The notes beneath the pieces are model-generated. The model had not been told where the DNA came from and did not search any database. It saw nothing but the letters and a program-made list of their open reading frames with translations. From positions 4,046,501 through 4,110,500 of the forward strand of contig NZ_LT670849.1 of assembly GCF_900142985.1 (NCBI RefSeq): a stretch of 64,000 nucleotides of DNA. Reading direction: 5' to 3'. Position 1 is the first letter of the stretch. The number at the start of each line of letters is the position of its first letter. Below are positions 24,864 through 34,572 of the stretch, one piece after another. The translations under genes and the position numbers were made by a program. The DNA is from Bradyrhizobium erythrophlei (GTDB lineage: Bacteria > Pseudomonadota > Alphaproteobacteria > Rhizobiales > Xanthobacteraceae).

Positions 24864-26447
24864 GTGACCATGGCGCCCCACGATAGTTTTCGCGACAAAG
24901 CGGCAAATCGCGACGTTCGGTTATGGCTCGGCGTCATCGTGCTGATCGCGGCGATGACGGTCATGCGCGGCCTCTATGCGGGCCTGCTCGATCTGCGGAC
25001 GGACGAGGCCTATTACTGGACCTGGTCCAGGGAAAGCGTGCTGTCCTTCCTCGACCATCCGCCGATGGTAGCGTGGTTCGTGCGCCTCGGCACCGCGATC
25101 TTCGGCGACACCAGTTTCGGTGCGCGGTTTGCCGGCCTGCTGGCGATGCTGGCCACGCAAATTCTGCTGGCCGATATGGTCTGGCGCGTCACGCGCGACG
25201 CCCGCGCGGTTGTCACCGCCGTGCTGATGATGGAGGCCTCGCTCTATTTCGGCCTGCTGATGACCAAGATCTCGCCCGACGTCCCGCAGGTTCTGTTCGT
25301 CACGGCGATGGTGTGGGCGTTGGTCCGGCTTGCCGTGAGCGGCGACGGGCGGTGGTGGCTTGCGGCCGGCGCTTTCGCGGGGCTGGCGGCGCTGTCGAAG
25401 TTCACGATTGCGCTTCTGATCCCGGCGGTGCTCGTATTCGCGCTTGCGCCGCGCTGGCGCGGCCAGTGGCTGCGCAGTCCCTATCCCTACGCCGCCGCCG
25501 TGATTGCGCTGCTGCTGTTCATGCCGGTCGTGGTCTGGAACGTGCAGCACGACTGGGCCTCGTTCCGTTTCCAGGCGGTGCGGGCGACCTCGGCGACGTC
25601 GGAACACACTTGGTCGTTTCGCACCTTCGGCGAATTCATCGGGTTGCAATTCGGCCTTGTCGGCTTTGTGCTGCTGCCCGTGGTGCTGACCGGGGTCGGC
25701 CTGACGGCGCGGCGCGGATTTCGACGCGGGGATGCGATCGCCATGCTGCTGTCGACGGCGGTGATCGTTCCCTTATCCTACTTCCTCTGGAAATCGTTCT
25801 CCTTGCGCATCGGCGATACCTGGCCGACGCTGATCTGGCCGCTTGGGTTTGCCGCGGCCGCCATCAATCTTGTGACGCTGCGGCAAGAGGGATGGAGCGC
25901 CTCGTTCGTCGCGATGTCATTCCGCTGGGCCAGGATCGCCATCGTTTCCGGCATCGCCTTTGTCGTCGTTGTCTGCGTCTATTATCTCGCGCTGCCCTAT
26001 AATTTCATCGGCCGCACCGATCCGGTCGGCGGCGAGGCCGGCTACGAGGCGGTCGTTGCCCGGGTCGAGGCCGAACTGCAAAAGACCGGCGCGACCTGGA
26101 TCGCGACGACGGACTATCGCACCTGCGCGATGCTGCGCTGGTTCTTCAAAACCAGAGTGCCGGTGGTGCAGATCAACGAGCGCGGGCGATATCAGGGTTT
26201 TCGCGCGCCTGACATAAGTCTGATCGCGGGCCATGTCGGCCTCTATGTCGGGCGCGAACCTGAAAACAACCCGGCGATTGCGTTATGGGCGTCGGTGCCG
26301 GCCAAACGCGAGCCGCTCGAAAGCGTCGATCGCGTCTGGCGTGGCGTGGTGATGGATACTTATGCGATCGAAAAGTTCACCGGCTGGACGCCGGACCTGT
26401 CGCCGCCGCGGGACTCGCCGCTGTTCGGCTGGCGCTGGCTGGCCTAG
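24864..26447 (+). CDS. Glycosyltransferase family 39 (ArnT/PMT-like) membrane protein
   Basis: The 527-residue protein has about 10-12 transmembrane helices in its first 390 residues and a C-terminal periplasmic domain. The first periplasmic loop has 'LRTDEAYYWTWSRESVLSFLDHPPMVAW', the GT-C catalytic Asp-Glu signature of PMT_2/ArnT-like enzymes that use lipid-linked sugars. The acceptor is unknown (LPS, hopanoid or another glycolipid). The GTG start at 24864 has GGGGAG eight bases upstream. It is divergent from the cyclase gene, with 127 bases between starts. Confidence 0.88.
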   Translation: MTMAPHDSFRDKAANRDVRLWLGVIVLIAAMTVMRGLYAGLLDLRTDEAYYWTWSRESVLSFLDHPPMVAWFVRLGTAIFGDTSFGARFAGLLAMLATQILLADMVWRVTRDARAVVTAVLMMEASLYFGLLMTKISPDVPQVLFVTAMVWALVRLAVSGDGRWWLAAGAFAGLAALSKFTIALLIPAVLVFALAPRWRGQWLRSPYPYAAAVIALLLFMPVVVWNVQHDWASFRFQAVRATSATSEHTWSFRTFGEFIGLQFGLVGFVLLPVVLTGVGLTARRGFRRGDAIAMLLSTAVIVPLSYFLWKSFSLRIGDTWPTLIWPLGFAAAAINLVTLRQEGWSASFVAMSFRWARIAIVSGIAFVVVVCVYYLALPYNFIGRTDPVGGEAGYEAVVARVEAELQKTGATWIATTDYRTCAMLRWFFKTRVPVVQINERGRYQGFRAPDISLIAGHVGLYVGREPENNPAIALWASVPAKREPLESVDRVWRGVVMDTYAIEKFTGWTPDLSPPRDSPLFGWRWLA

Positions 26448-26459
26448 ACCAGCGTAGAC

Positions 26460-27488
26460 TCACTTCTCGCCGTCGCGCTGGCGCAACAGGTCCTTGGCGA
26501 GATCGGTCAGCGACGGACGCGGCAACGCCGTAAACGGCAGCGGCCTGGTGAGGTCGATCGCCGCCAGTCCGAGCCGCGCCGTCAGCAGCCCGTTGAGGAA
26601 GCCTTCGCCGAGCCGCTGCGACAATTTGGCCGTCAGGCCGTGACCGAGGATCTGCTGGATCACGCTGTCGCTCGCGGCCATGCCGCCGGTGATCGCCAGA
26701 TGCGCCAGCACATGGCGGATCAACTTGATCATGCCGAGCGTGCCGGGCCGGCCGCCATAGAGCAAAGCGAGCTGCCGGATCAGGCGGAGCGAGGCCGCAA
26801 ACACGAAGGCGACGTCGAACAGCGCGCGCGGGCTGATCGCGGTGACGAGCGAGACACGCTGGGCGGCGGCGGAAATCAGCATCCGCGCTTCCTGGTCGAG
26901 CGGGCTCATCAATTCGCGTTCGGCCAGCCGAATCATGTCGGCGCCGTCGATGATGTCGCCTGAGTGGTGGGTCAGTGTGGCGCGGGCGCGCGCCAGGTGC
27001 GGATTGGCATGCGCGATCTTCAGGAGGTCGCGCAGCACGTTGCGGCTTTCGTTGCGATCGTCGCTCACGATAACCGCGGCCGCGCGCCGGTGCAGTTCTT
27101 CGATCGTCGATAGCCGCATCAGGCAGATCGCCTCGCGCGCGGCGATCACCAGCAGCGAAAGCGTGGCCACCAACGTCAGCGCCAGGCCGAGGAAGCCGAG
27201 GCTGTCGCTGCGCGCAAACAGGTCCTCGATCAGGTGCGCCACACCGAGGCCGGCCCCGAGCAGCACCAGCCCGCCAACGGCACCCCAGAACAGCGTGCCC
27301 CAGCGAAAACGCCGCTCGGCCGGCAAAATCGTTGGCTCGATCGCAACCGGCAACTGCGGCGCATCGTCTTCCGGGGTGACGTGAATGGTGCCGCGCGCCG
27401 GATGGCCTTGCTCGCTCGCATCGGTCACGACCACCTTGGCATCGTCGAGCTTGAAGGTCGCGGGCCTGCGATAGGAACGCTCGCTCAT
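26460..27488 (-). CDS. YcjF family membrane protein (DUF697/TIGR01620)
   Basis: The 342-residue protein has two transmembrane helices at about residues 65-120 ('WGTLFWGAVGGLVLLGAGLG', 'FLGLALTLVATLSLLVIA'). The DUF697-type C-terminal domain follows, with hydrophobic stretches such as 'LISAAAQRVSLVTAISPRALFDVAFVFAASLRLIRQLALLYGG'. It overlaps the upstream ycjX gene by four bases (ATGA), the standard ycjX-ycjF arrangement. The function is not established. YcjX/YcjF are linked with stress responses in proteobacteria. Confidence 0.9.
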   Translation of the reverse strand: MSERSYRRPATFKLDDAKVVVTDASEQGHPARGTIHVTPEDDAPQLPVAIEPTILPAERRFRWGTLFWGAVGGLVLLGAGLGVAHLIEDLFARSDSLGFLGLALTLVATLSLLVIAAREAICLMRLSTIEELHRRAAAVIVSDDRNESRNVLRDLLKIAHANPHLARARATLTHHSGDIIDGADMIRLAERELMSPLDQEARMLISAAAQRVSLVTAISPRALFDVAFVFAASLRLIRQLALLYGGRPGTLGMIKLIRHVLAHLAITGGMAASDSVIQQILGHGLTAKLSQRLGEGFLNGLLTARLGLAAIDLTRPLPFTALPRPSLTDLAKDLLRQRDGEK

Positions 27489-28954
27489 TGCAGTCGGTCT
27501 CCAATCAGGAACTGCATCGCCCGGTCGAGGCGGATGTGAGGCAGCGCCGGACCATTCTCGCCCTCTTGCGCAAGAGGCGGGGGGCGGAAGCGCAGGAAGC
27601 GGAAGTCGGTCCCATCGTCCTGGCCGCCGGCAAGGCCGCGAAACGCGTTTTCACCCGCGAACAAAGCTTGCGGGTCGTCGGGCAGCTCGCCTGGAAAGGT
27701 CGCTACTTCCGTGTTGCCGTCGAACACCTCGCCGTCCGCTTTCTCGCCTGACATCGGCGTTCCCAGGATCGACGGCAGCGTTTCGCGCCCGCGTGTCACT
27801 TGCGCCTCACGTGTGGCGCGGACCGCGGCCAGCGCCACCACGTCGATGGTAGCGCCAGTGTCTTCGGCGCGAGCCGCCGCGCGCGTGACGGCGCGCCGCA
27901 GCACCGCTTCCAGGCGATCATGACTCGAATGATGCAAGTGATCGGCTTTGGTCGCGGCAAACAGGATGCGATCGATCTTCGGGCGAAACAGCGCATTGAG
28001 GAACGTGCCGCGGCCGACCCGGAAGCAATCGAGGATGCCGGCGAGCGCCGCCTCGAGATCGAACAGCGCGCTTGGACCCGAGTTGAACGCAGCCAGCGCA
28101 TCGACCAGGACCACTTGGCGGTCGAGCCGCGCGAAATGGTCGCGGAAGAACGGCCGCACCACGACGTCCTTGTAGGACCGATAGCGCCGCCGCATCATCG
28201 CCCACAGCGATCCCTCTGGCGCGGTGCCGTCTTCCGGCACATCCAGCGGTGCAAAGGTCAGCGCCGGCGAACCCGCGAGGCTGCCGGGCATCAGGAAACG
28301 GCCCGGCGGCAACAGGCTCATGGCGAAGCGCTCGTCGCGGCAGGCGCGCAGGTACTCGGTGAACAGCCGCGCCGAGGCGAGCGCCGCCTGCTCGTCTGCC
28401 GGCGCCTCGGCCTTGAGGCCCGAGAGGTACGCATGCCAGGCGGAGGCAAGCGGCGCGCGGGCCCCGCCACGCGACAACGCCAGGCTCTCGCGTGACCACT
28501 GTTCGTAGGATTTGTTGAGCAACGGCAGATCGAGCAGCCATTCGCCGGGGTAGTCGACAATGTCCAGCGTGAGCGTGCGTTCCGCGCCGTTCTGTCGCTG
28601 ATAGTCGATCACGAGCCGCAACTCGCTGATGTCCACCGTTGAGTTCGGCCAGGCGCGCTGGTCGATGAGGGTGTGGACGTGGCGCTCGTAGTCAAAGCGC
28701 GGCACCGCGTCGTCCGGCTGCGGCTCGAGCCGGGCACGCGCGATCCGGCCTGTGGCGAGCGGCTCGAACACGGGAAAACGCCCGCCGCGGGTGAGGCCGT
28801 GGATCAAGGCCGTGATGAACACCGTCTTGCCGGCCCGTGAAAGTCCGGTGATTCCGAGCCGCAGCGTGGGATTGAAGAGGCCTTCGCTGAAATCCATCAG
28901 CGCGCGCGCCGAAATGCGCGCCTCTTCCACCATGTCGGAAAAATCAAAGGCCAT
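27485..28954 (-). CDS. YcjX family GTP-binding protein (DUF463)
   Basis: The 489-residue protein is a P-loop NTPase. Walker A is 'GLSRAGKT' near residue 38, 'TLDIVDYPGEWLLDLPLL' is the likely switch II/DxxG region, and 'FAATKADHLH' is a G4-like specificity motif (TKAD). The ATG at 28954 is chosen since it gives the family start 'MAFDFSDMVEEARISARALMDF'. The longer reading from 28993 would run into the remnant repeat at 28976-29004. It is the first gene of a ycjX-ycjF pair. Confidence 0.9.
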   Translation of the reverse strand: MAFDFSDMVEEARISARALMDFSEGLFNPTLRLGITGLSRAGKTVFITALIHGLTRGGRFPVFEPLATGRIARARLEPQPDDAVPRFDYERHVHTLIDQRAWPNSTVDISELRLVIDYQRQNGAERTLTLDIVDYPGEWLLDLPLLNKSYEQWSRESLALSRGGARAPLASAWHAYLSGLKAEAPADEQAALASARLFTEYLRACRDERFAMSLLPPGRFLMPGSLAGSPALTFAPLDVPEDGTAPEGSLWAMMRRRYRSYKDVVVRPFFRDHFARLDRQVVLVDALAAFNSGPSALFDLEAALAGILDCFRVGRGTFLNALFRPKIDRILFAATKADHLHHSSHDRLEAVLRRAVTRAAARAEDTGATIDVVALAAVRATREAQVTRGRETLPSILGTPMSGEKADGEVFDGNTEVATFPGELPDDPQALFAGENAFRGLAGGQDDGTDFRFLRFRPPPLAQEGENGPALPHIRLDRAMQFLIGDRLQ

Positions 28955-28975
28955 GTGCCAGGAGTTTGCGGCCAG

Positions 28976-29004
28976 GTGAGTAGCGAATGTCAATCCACTC
29001 CACC
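28976..29004. repeat. Truncated right arm of a two-hairpin element (subfamily 2)
   Basis: GTAGCGAATGTCAATCCACT plus CCACC matches the right end of hairpin 2 in copies B and C apart from one deleted A. The left half is gone. It sits about 22 bases upstream of the YcjX start codon, inside the probable leader. The rest of the gap to 29187 is relatively AT-rich and holds no gene. Confidence 0.75.
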
Positions 29005-29187
29005 AAACGGGGGAAATCCGGGTCTTTTGAGCGGTAAATTTGGTAAACCAATCACAAAGGTGGCAATTGGCCCGCCAAAATCAAGTTTTCACATTTACGA
29101 CGCGATTTTTGCCTTACTGTTTAGGGGATCGTTGAGGCCCCAAAGTTATTATCTGTTTCAGCGTGAAGAAGTGTAGTACCGGCCCAT

Positions 29188-29883
29188 ATGTCCGTCTTCA
29201 GACTGAAGCAGTTCGCCTCCCATTCGGCCCATGCGGCCGCTGATGCGATTCGCTGGAATTACGACCGCGCCGAGCTGATCGCCGACGGCATCGTTCACGG
29301 CATTGGCGTGTTCAGTGCGATTATTGCCGTCACCGTGCTGATCGTGCTCGCGGCCGTGTTCGCCTCGGCCTATGAGATCGTCACCGTGTCGGTCTATGCC
29401 GCGGGCTTGCTCGCGATGCTCGGATTTTCCGCCGCCTATAACCTCTGGCCGGTCTCGCGCCGCAAATGGATCCTGCGCCGCTTCGATCACTCGGCGATCT
29501 ACGTGTTGATTGCGGCGACCTATACGCCGATCTTTGCCCAGTTGCAGGACCGCGCGTTCGCGATGTCGCTGCTCGCTGGCGTCTGGGGCGTGGCGGCGGT
29601 CGGCATCGCGGTGAAACTGCTGTTCCCCGGACGGTTCGACCGGCTCTCGGTCGGGCTCTATCTGGCCATGGGCTGGAGCGGCCTGATCGCCTATGACGCC
29701 GGCCTTTCCTCGCTGCCAAGTGTGGCGTTGTGGTTCATTATCGCCGGTGGCCTGCTTTACAGTTTCGGGGTAATCTTCCACGCATGGCAACGGCTGCGGT
29801 TCCAGAACGTGATCTGGCATTCGTTCGTGCTGCTCGGCGCGGCGTGCCACTATACGGCCGTGCTCGACCTCGTTCTGACGTAA
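29188..29883 (+). CDS. Hemolysin III / PAQR family membrane protein
   Basis: The 231-residue protein has seven predicted transmembrane helices. The family motifs are 'ELIADGIVHGIGVFSAI' (first helix region with His), 'RRFDHSAIYVLIAATYTPI' (D-H-S, T-Y-T-P) and the C-terminal 'VIWHSFVLLGAACHYTAVL' with metal-ligand histidines. These fit the YqfA/TrhA branch of the PAQR superfamily, linked with membrane lipid homeostasis. The stop TAA is followed at once by GTCCGATTCCAACA, which resembles the left end of the two-hairpin element. Confidence 0.9.
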   Translation: MSVFRLKQFASHSAHAAADAIRWNYDRAELIADGIVHGIGVFSAIIAVTVLIVLAAVFASAYEIVTVSVYAAGLLAMLGFSAAYNLWPVSRRKWILRRFDHSAIYVLIAATYTPIFAQLQDRAFAMSLLAGVWGVAAVGIAVKLLFPGRFDRLSVGLYLAMGWSGLIAYDAGLSSLPSVALWFIIAGGLLYSFGVIFHAWQRLRFQNVIWHSFVLLGAACHYTAVLDLVLT

Positions 29884-29911
29884 GTCCGATTCCAACACTT
29901 AAGGTTCTGCG

Positions 29912-30706
29912 ATGCAGGTGAGCGGCAAAATCGTCGTCGTCACCGGCGGCGCCAATGGCATCGGACGGGCCTTGTGCGAGGCCTTTCACGGCGCCGGTGC
30001 GGCCAAGGTGATCGTGGCCGATCTGGATGTCGCTGCCGCTCGGACGGTGGCAGCGTCGATCGATGGCGCGGCGTTCAAATGCGACGTCGCGCAGGAAAAG
30101 GATGTCCGTCACGTCATCGAGGAGACCGAGCGGTTGTTCGGACCGATCGCGCTGTTCTGCTCGAATGCCGGCATCTTTGCCGGCATCGATCCCTTGTCGG
30201 CGAATGCCGGCGGCAGCTCGGATGAACCGTTTTCGCGAAGCTAGGCCGTTCACGTCATGGCGCATATCTATGCGGCGCGGCATCTCGTCCCGCGCTTCAA
30301 GGCGCGCGGCGGCGGTTACTTCCTCAATACGATTTCCGCCGCGGGACTTTTGTCGCAGGTCGGCAGCGCGGCCTATTCCACCACCAAGCATGCCGCCGTC
30401 GGCTTTGCGGAGAACCTCGCGATTTCCCACAAGGCCCACGGCATCAAGGTCTCGATCCTGTGCCCGCAGGGCGTCGATACCGAGATGCTCCGTACGCTCC
30501 CGAAGGGGCCGCAATCCGGCGACGGCAATCTGCCGCCGGCGCAGGTGGCGAAAGATGTGCTGGAAGGCATCGAGCGGGAGACGTTTCTGATTCTGCCGCA
30601 TCCGCAGGTGCTTACCTACATGCGCAACAAGACCGAGAATTACGACCGCTGGATTGGCGGCATGGCGAAGATCCAGGCCAAGCTGCGGGAAGAGCACGGC
30701 GGGTGA
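29912..30706 (+). pseudogene. Short-chain dehydrogenase/reductase gene interrupted by an in-frame TAG
   Basis: The two halves are in the same frame and together make a normal 264-codon SDR. The first half (29912-30244) has 'VVVTGGANGIGRAL', the TGxxxGxG cofactor loop, and 'LFCSNAGIFAG' (NAG). The second half has '[27 protein letters not shown]', the catalytic Ser and YxxxK. They are divided by TAG at 30242-30244, where relatives usually have Trp in a 'W-A-V-H-V-M-A-H' stretch, so TGG to TAG is the likely change. Either it is a recent nonsense mutation or a sequence error. Everything else looks intact. Confidence 0.85.
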
Positions 30707-30715
30707 CTGCTTAGC

Positions 30716-30742
30716 CTTTCCCGCAAGGGGAGGGATCAAGGG
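30716..30742. repeat. Remnant of the CTTATCCCTCCCC intergenic repeat
   Basis: TTTCCCGCAAGGGGAGGGAT plus CAAGG matches the right end of the repeat at 4122-4279 (CTCCCCGCAAGGGGAAGGGA plus TAAG). Only this end remains. It lies between the broken SDR gene and the MarR gene. Confidence 0.6.
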
Positions 30743-30744
30743 CG

Positions 30745-31221
30745 TCACTCATCCAGCGCCGGCGCGGCCTCACGGCCTGTCTGCCGGTCCGCTTTTAGGG
30801 CAGCTGCATACAGCCTCAAGCCTTCGCACACCGTTCGCTGCTCGGATTTGCTCAAATGCCCGAGCGCGCCCGTCACCTGGCGCCTGCCGAAATCGTGAAG
30901 CGTAGCCAGCGTGCGCCGCCCTTTCGCCGTGAGCGACAGCGGCTTGCTGCGCGCATCGATCGGGTCCGTCGTCTCCTTGAGTTCGCCGGCCTCGATCAGC
31001 TTGTGAACCATGCGGCTGACGCTCGATTTCTCCAGATGCAGGAATTCCGCGAGTTGCATCGCGGTCATCGGGCCGCGCAAGCCAATCTCGAGGACGGTGT
31101 GGACCGCCGACGGTGGATAGTCGGTGGCTGCGACCGTCGCCTCCATGAAGCCGAGTTCGCGCACCATCTGCCGGGAGGCCGAACGAATGCCGTCGATGAG
31201 GGCAATGTCGAGGTCAGGCAT
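30745..31221 (-). CDS. MarR family transcriptional regulator
   Basis: The 158-residue protein has a winged-helix MarR domain: 'PMTAMQLAEFLHLEKSSVSRMVHKLIEAGELKETTDPIDARSKPLSLTAKGRRTL' contains the recognition helix and the DxRxK/P wing motif. It likely binds the 14-bp-arm palindrome 9-39 bases upstream of its own start, so it should repress itself and possibly the divergent SDR gene. The ligand is unknown, though aromatic carboxylates are typical. GAGGAGTCAAG gives a strong ribosome-binding site that begins right beside the operator. Confidence 0.92.
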   Translation of the reverse strand: MPDLDIALIDGIRSASRQMVRELGFMEATVAATDYPPSAVHTVLEIGLRGPMTAMQLAEFLHLEKSSVSRMVHKLIEAGELKETTDPIDARSKPLSLTAKGRRTLATLHDFGRRQVTGALGHLSKSEQRTVCEGLRLYAAALKADRQTGREAAPALDE

Positions 31222-31229
31222 CTTGACTC

Positions 31230-31260
31230 CTCAGATAGTTGTATAATACAACTATCTGAG
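31230..31260. promoter_or_regulatory. Probable MarR operator: long palindrome
   Basis: CTCAGATAGTTGTA (31230-31243) and TACAACTATCTGAG (31247-31260) are exact inverted repeats around a TAA centre. The length, symmetry, AT-richness and position between the divergent MarR and SDR genes are what is expected of a MarR dimer site. It overlaps the probable -10 of the marR promoter. Confidence 0.88.
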
Positions 31261-31271
31261 ATGAGTGACAA
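31243..31271 (-). promoter_or_regulatory. Predicted sigma-70 type promoter of the MarR gene
   Basis: On the minus strand TTGTCA (31271-31266) and TATTAT (31248-31243) are separated by exactly 17 bases. Transcription would start about 10-15 bases before the start codon. The operator palindrome covers the -10 and most of the spacer, so binding would block RNA polymerase. Confidence 0.6.
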
Positions 31272-31323
31272 GGCCCCGGACAAACCGGACCGGCCTTCTG
31301 TCGCGATCGGTTGGGCGTCATGA
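31261..31323 (+). CDS. Possible 20-codon leader peptide upstream of the SDR gene
   Basis: An ATG immediately after the operator opens a 20-codon frame (MSDKAPDKPDRPSVAIGWAS). Its TGA overlaps the SDR start as ATGA, an arrangement seen in translational coupling. No good ribosome-binding site precedes it, so it could also be chance. Confidence 0.3.
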   Translation: MSDKAPDKPDRPSVAIGWAS

Positions 31324-32120
31324 GTGAAATGTTGCCAAGCGGAGTTTGTCCGCAGACCAAGCTCTCGGGTCGCATGCTGGGAAAGGTCTGCCTGGTCACG
31401 GGAGGCGGCAGCGGTATCGGCCGCGCCTCCGCGCTTCTGATGGCGGAGGAGGGGGCTGCCGCCGTGCTGATTGCCGGCCGGCGGCAATCCGAGATCGAAG
31501 CCGCGGCGCGAGCCTGCGAGGATCTCGGCGCAGAGGCGTGCGCAATCAGAACCGACGTCACGCGCGAGGAAGAAGTCGAGCGCCTCATCGCGACAGCGAT
31601 CGCGCGCTTTGGCAGGCTGGATGCCGTCTTCAACGATGCGGGCTTTCAGGAAAGACGCGCTCCTCTGGAAGCACAGGACAGCGCCGTCTACGATACGGTA
31701 TTCGATACCAACGTGCGGGGCGTATTTCTTTGCCTGCGGCATCAGCTGCCGGTGATGTTCGCGCAAGGTTCGGGCAGGATCGTCATCAATGCCTCGGTGA
31801 GCGGTGTCCGCAATCCAAATCCGGGCCTGTCGCTTTATTCCGCTTCCAAGGCTGCGGTGCTGTCGCTGGTCCGTTCGGCTGCGATGGAAGCTGCATCGCG
31901 CGGCGTCTCCATCAACGCGGTCGCGCCGGGCCGCGTCATCACCGATATGATGCTGCGCTCGGGCGTCGGTGATATGGCAAGTGTTGCGGCCGGCTTGCCG
32001 CTGAGGCGTATGGGCAAGGCGGAGGAGGTGGCCGAGGCTGTGGTCTGGCTGCTCTCAGACGCGTCGTCTTACGTGGTAGGTCACATTCTTGCGGCCGATG
32101 GCGGCTTCCTGGCCTCCTGA
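31320..32120 (+). CDS. SDR family oxidoreductase
   Basis: The 266-residue protein is a classical NAD(P)-dependent dehydrogenase. 'CLVTGGGSGIGRA' is the TGxxxGxG cofactor site, 'FNDAGFQ' stands in the NAG position, 'INASVSGVRN' gives the catalytic Ser, and 'YSASKAAVL' gives YxxxK. 'ADGGFLAS' closes the fold. The start is ATG 31320 (or 31329). A TTG at 31311 is also in frame. It is divergent from the marR gene with their control region between, so the substrate is perhaps related to the MarR ligand. Confidence 0.9.
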   Translation: MSEMLPSGVCPQTKLSGRMLGKVCLVTGGGSGIGRASALLMAEEGAAAVLIAGRRQSEIEAAARACEDLGAEACAIRTDVTREEEVERLIATAIARFGRLDAVFNDAGFQERRAPLEAQDSAVYDTVFDTNVRGVFLCLRHQLPVMFAQGSGRIVINASVSGVRNPNPGLSLYSASKAAVLSLVRSAAMEAASRGVSINAVAPGRVITDMMLRSGVGDMASVAAGLPLRRMGKAEEVAEAVVWLLSDASSYVVGHILAADGGFLAS

Positions 32121-32131
32121 GGCCGCGCTAG

Positions 32132-33726
<1,595 letters not shown>

Positions 33727-33730
<4 letters not shown>

Positions 33731-34572
33731 CACGTCGCGGTGCCCTTCATGGTCGGCTGGCCTTCGGAATTGGCTGTCCAGGTTTCGAGGCCGGCTGCGG
33801 TCTCATTGGCATTGACGGAGAAATTGCCCTCGAACAATGGCTGCACGCCGCGATAGGAAAACTTCTTCGGCACCAGGCCGCGCAGTTTCGCGGCGAATTC
33901 GATCTGCAACGCCGCCTGCATCGGCCCGTGGAAGATCAACCCGGGATAGCCCTCGACCTTGGTGACGTAATCGCGGTCGTAGTGGATGCGATGACCATTG
34001 AAGGTCAGCGCCGAGTAGCGAAACAACAGCACCGGATCGGCGAAGTGCGTTTCACGGTGTTTTGCCGTCGGCGGCGGCCCGGCGGGTTTGGCGGGCGCGG
34101 ACGATCCAGGGGTGACATCGCGATAGACAATGTCATGTCTTTCGCGGATCGCGATGCCACGCGGCGTCGTCAGTTCGTGGTCCACGGCGACGAAACACAG
34201 CTGCCCGGTCGAGCCGGATTTCAGGTTCACGTCCTTGATGCGCGAGGTGCGCGTGACCTCGTCGCCGACGCGCAGCGTATCGAAGAATTCAAGCTCGCCA
34301 CCGGCCCACATCCGTCGCGGCAGGGGCACCGGCGGCAGGAAGCCGCCGCGCGCCGGATGGCCGTCGGGGCCTAGTTCGGAAGCCGGCACGACCGTCGGCG
34401 CCAGGCACCAATGCACGGTGAACGGCGCGGCATCGCCGGTCTTGGGTTCGCCCACGGTGAGGAACAGCGTGGCGCGCAGGCCCTTGACCAGTTGCGCGGT
34501 GACGATGTCGGTGGCTTCGGTGCTGCGGCCGATCCATTGCCGCAAATGGTCGAGGTCGGGCTTTTCGGTCAT
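33727..34572 (-). CDS. MaoC-like hydratase (mesaconyl/itaconyl-CoA hydratase type)
   Basis: The 281-residue protein has two hot-dog halves. The C-terminal half carries 'FRYSALTFNGHRIHYDRDYVTKVEGYPGLIFHGPMQAAL', the hydratase signature with the catalytic Asp/His region, similar to mesaconyl-C4-CoA or itaconyl-CoA hydratases and HTD2-like dehydratases. It probably adds water to an unsaturated CoA ester made by the acyl-CoA dehydrogenase two genes upstream. It overlaps both neighbours by four bases, so tight translational coupling is likely. Confidence 0.85.

Noticed and set aside
31223..31247. Plus-strand promoter TTGACT...TATAAT for the SDR gene
   Set aside because: The spacer is just 13 bases, too short for sigma-70. 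The minus-strand promoter with a 17-base spacer fits better.
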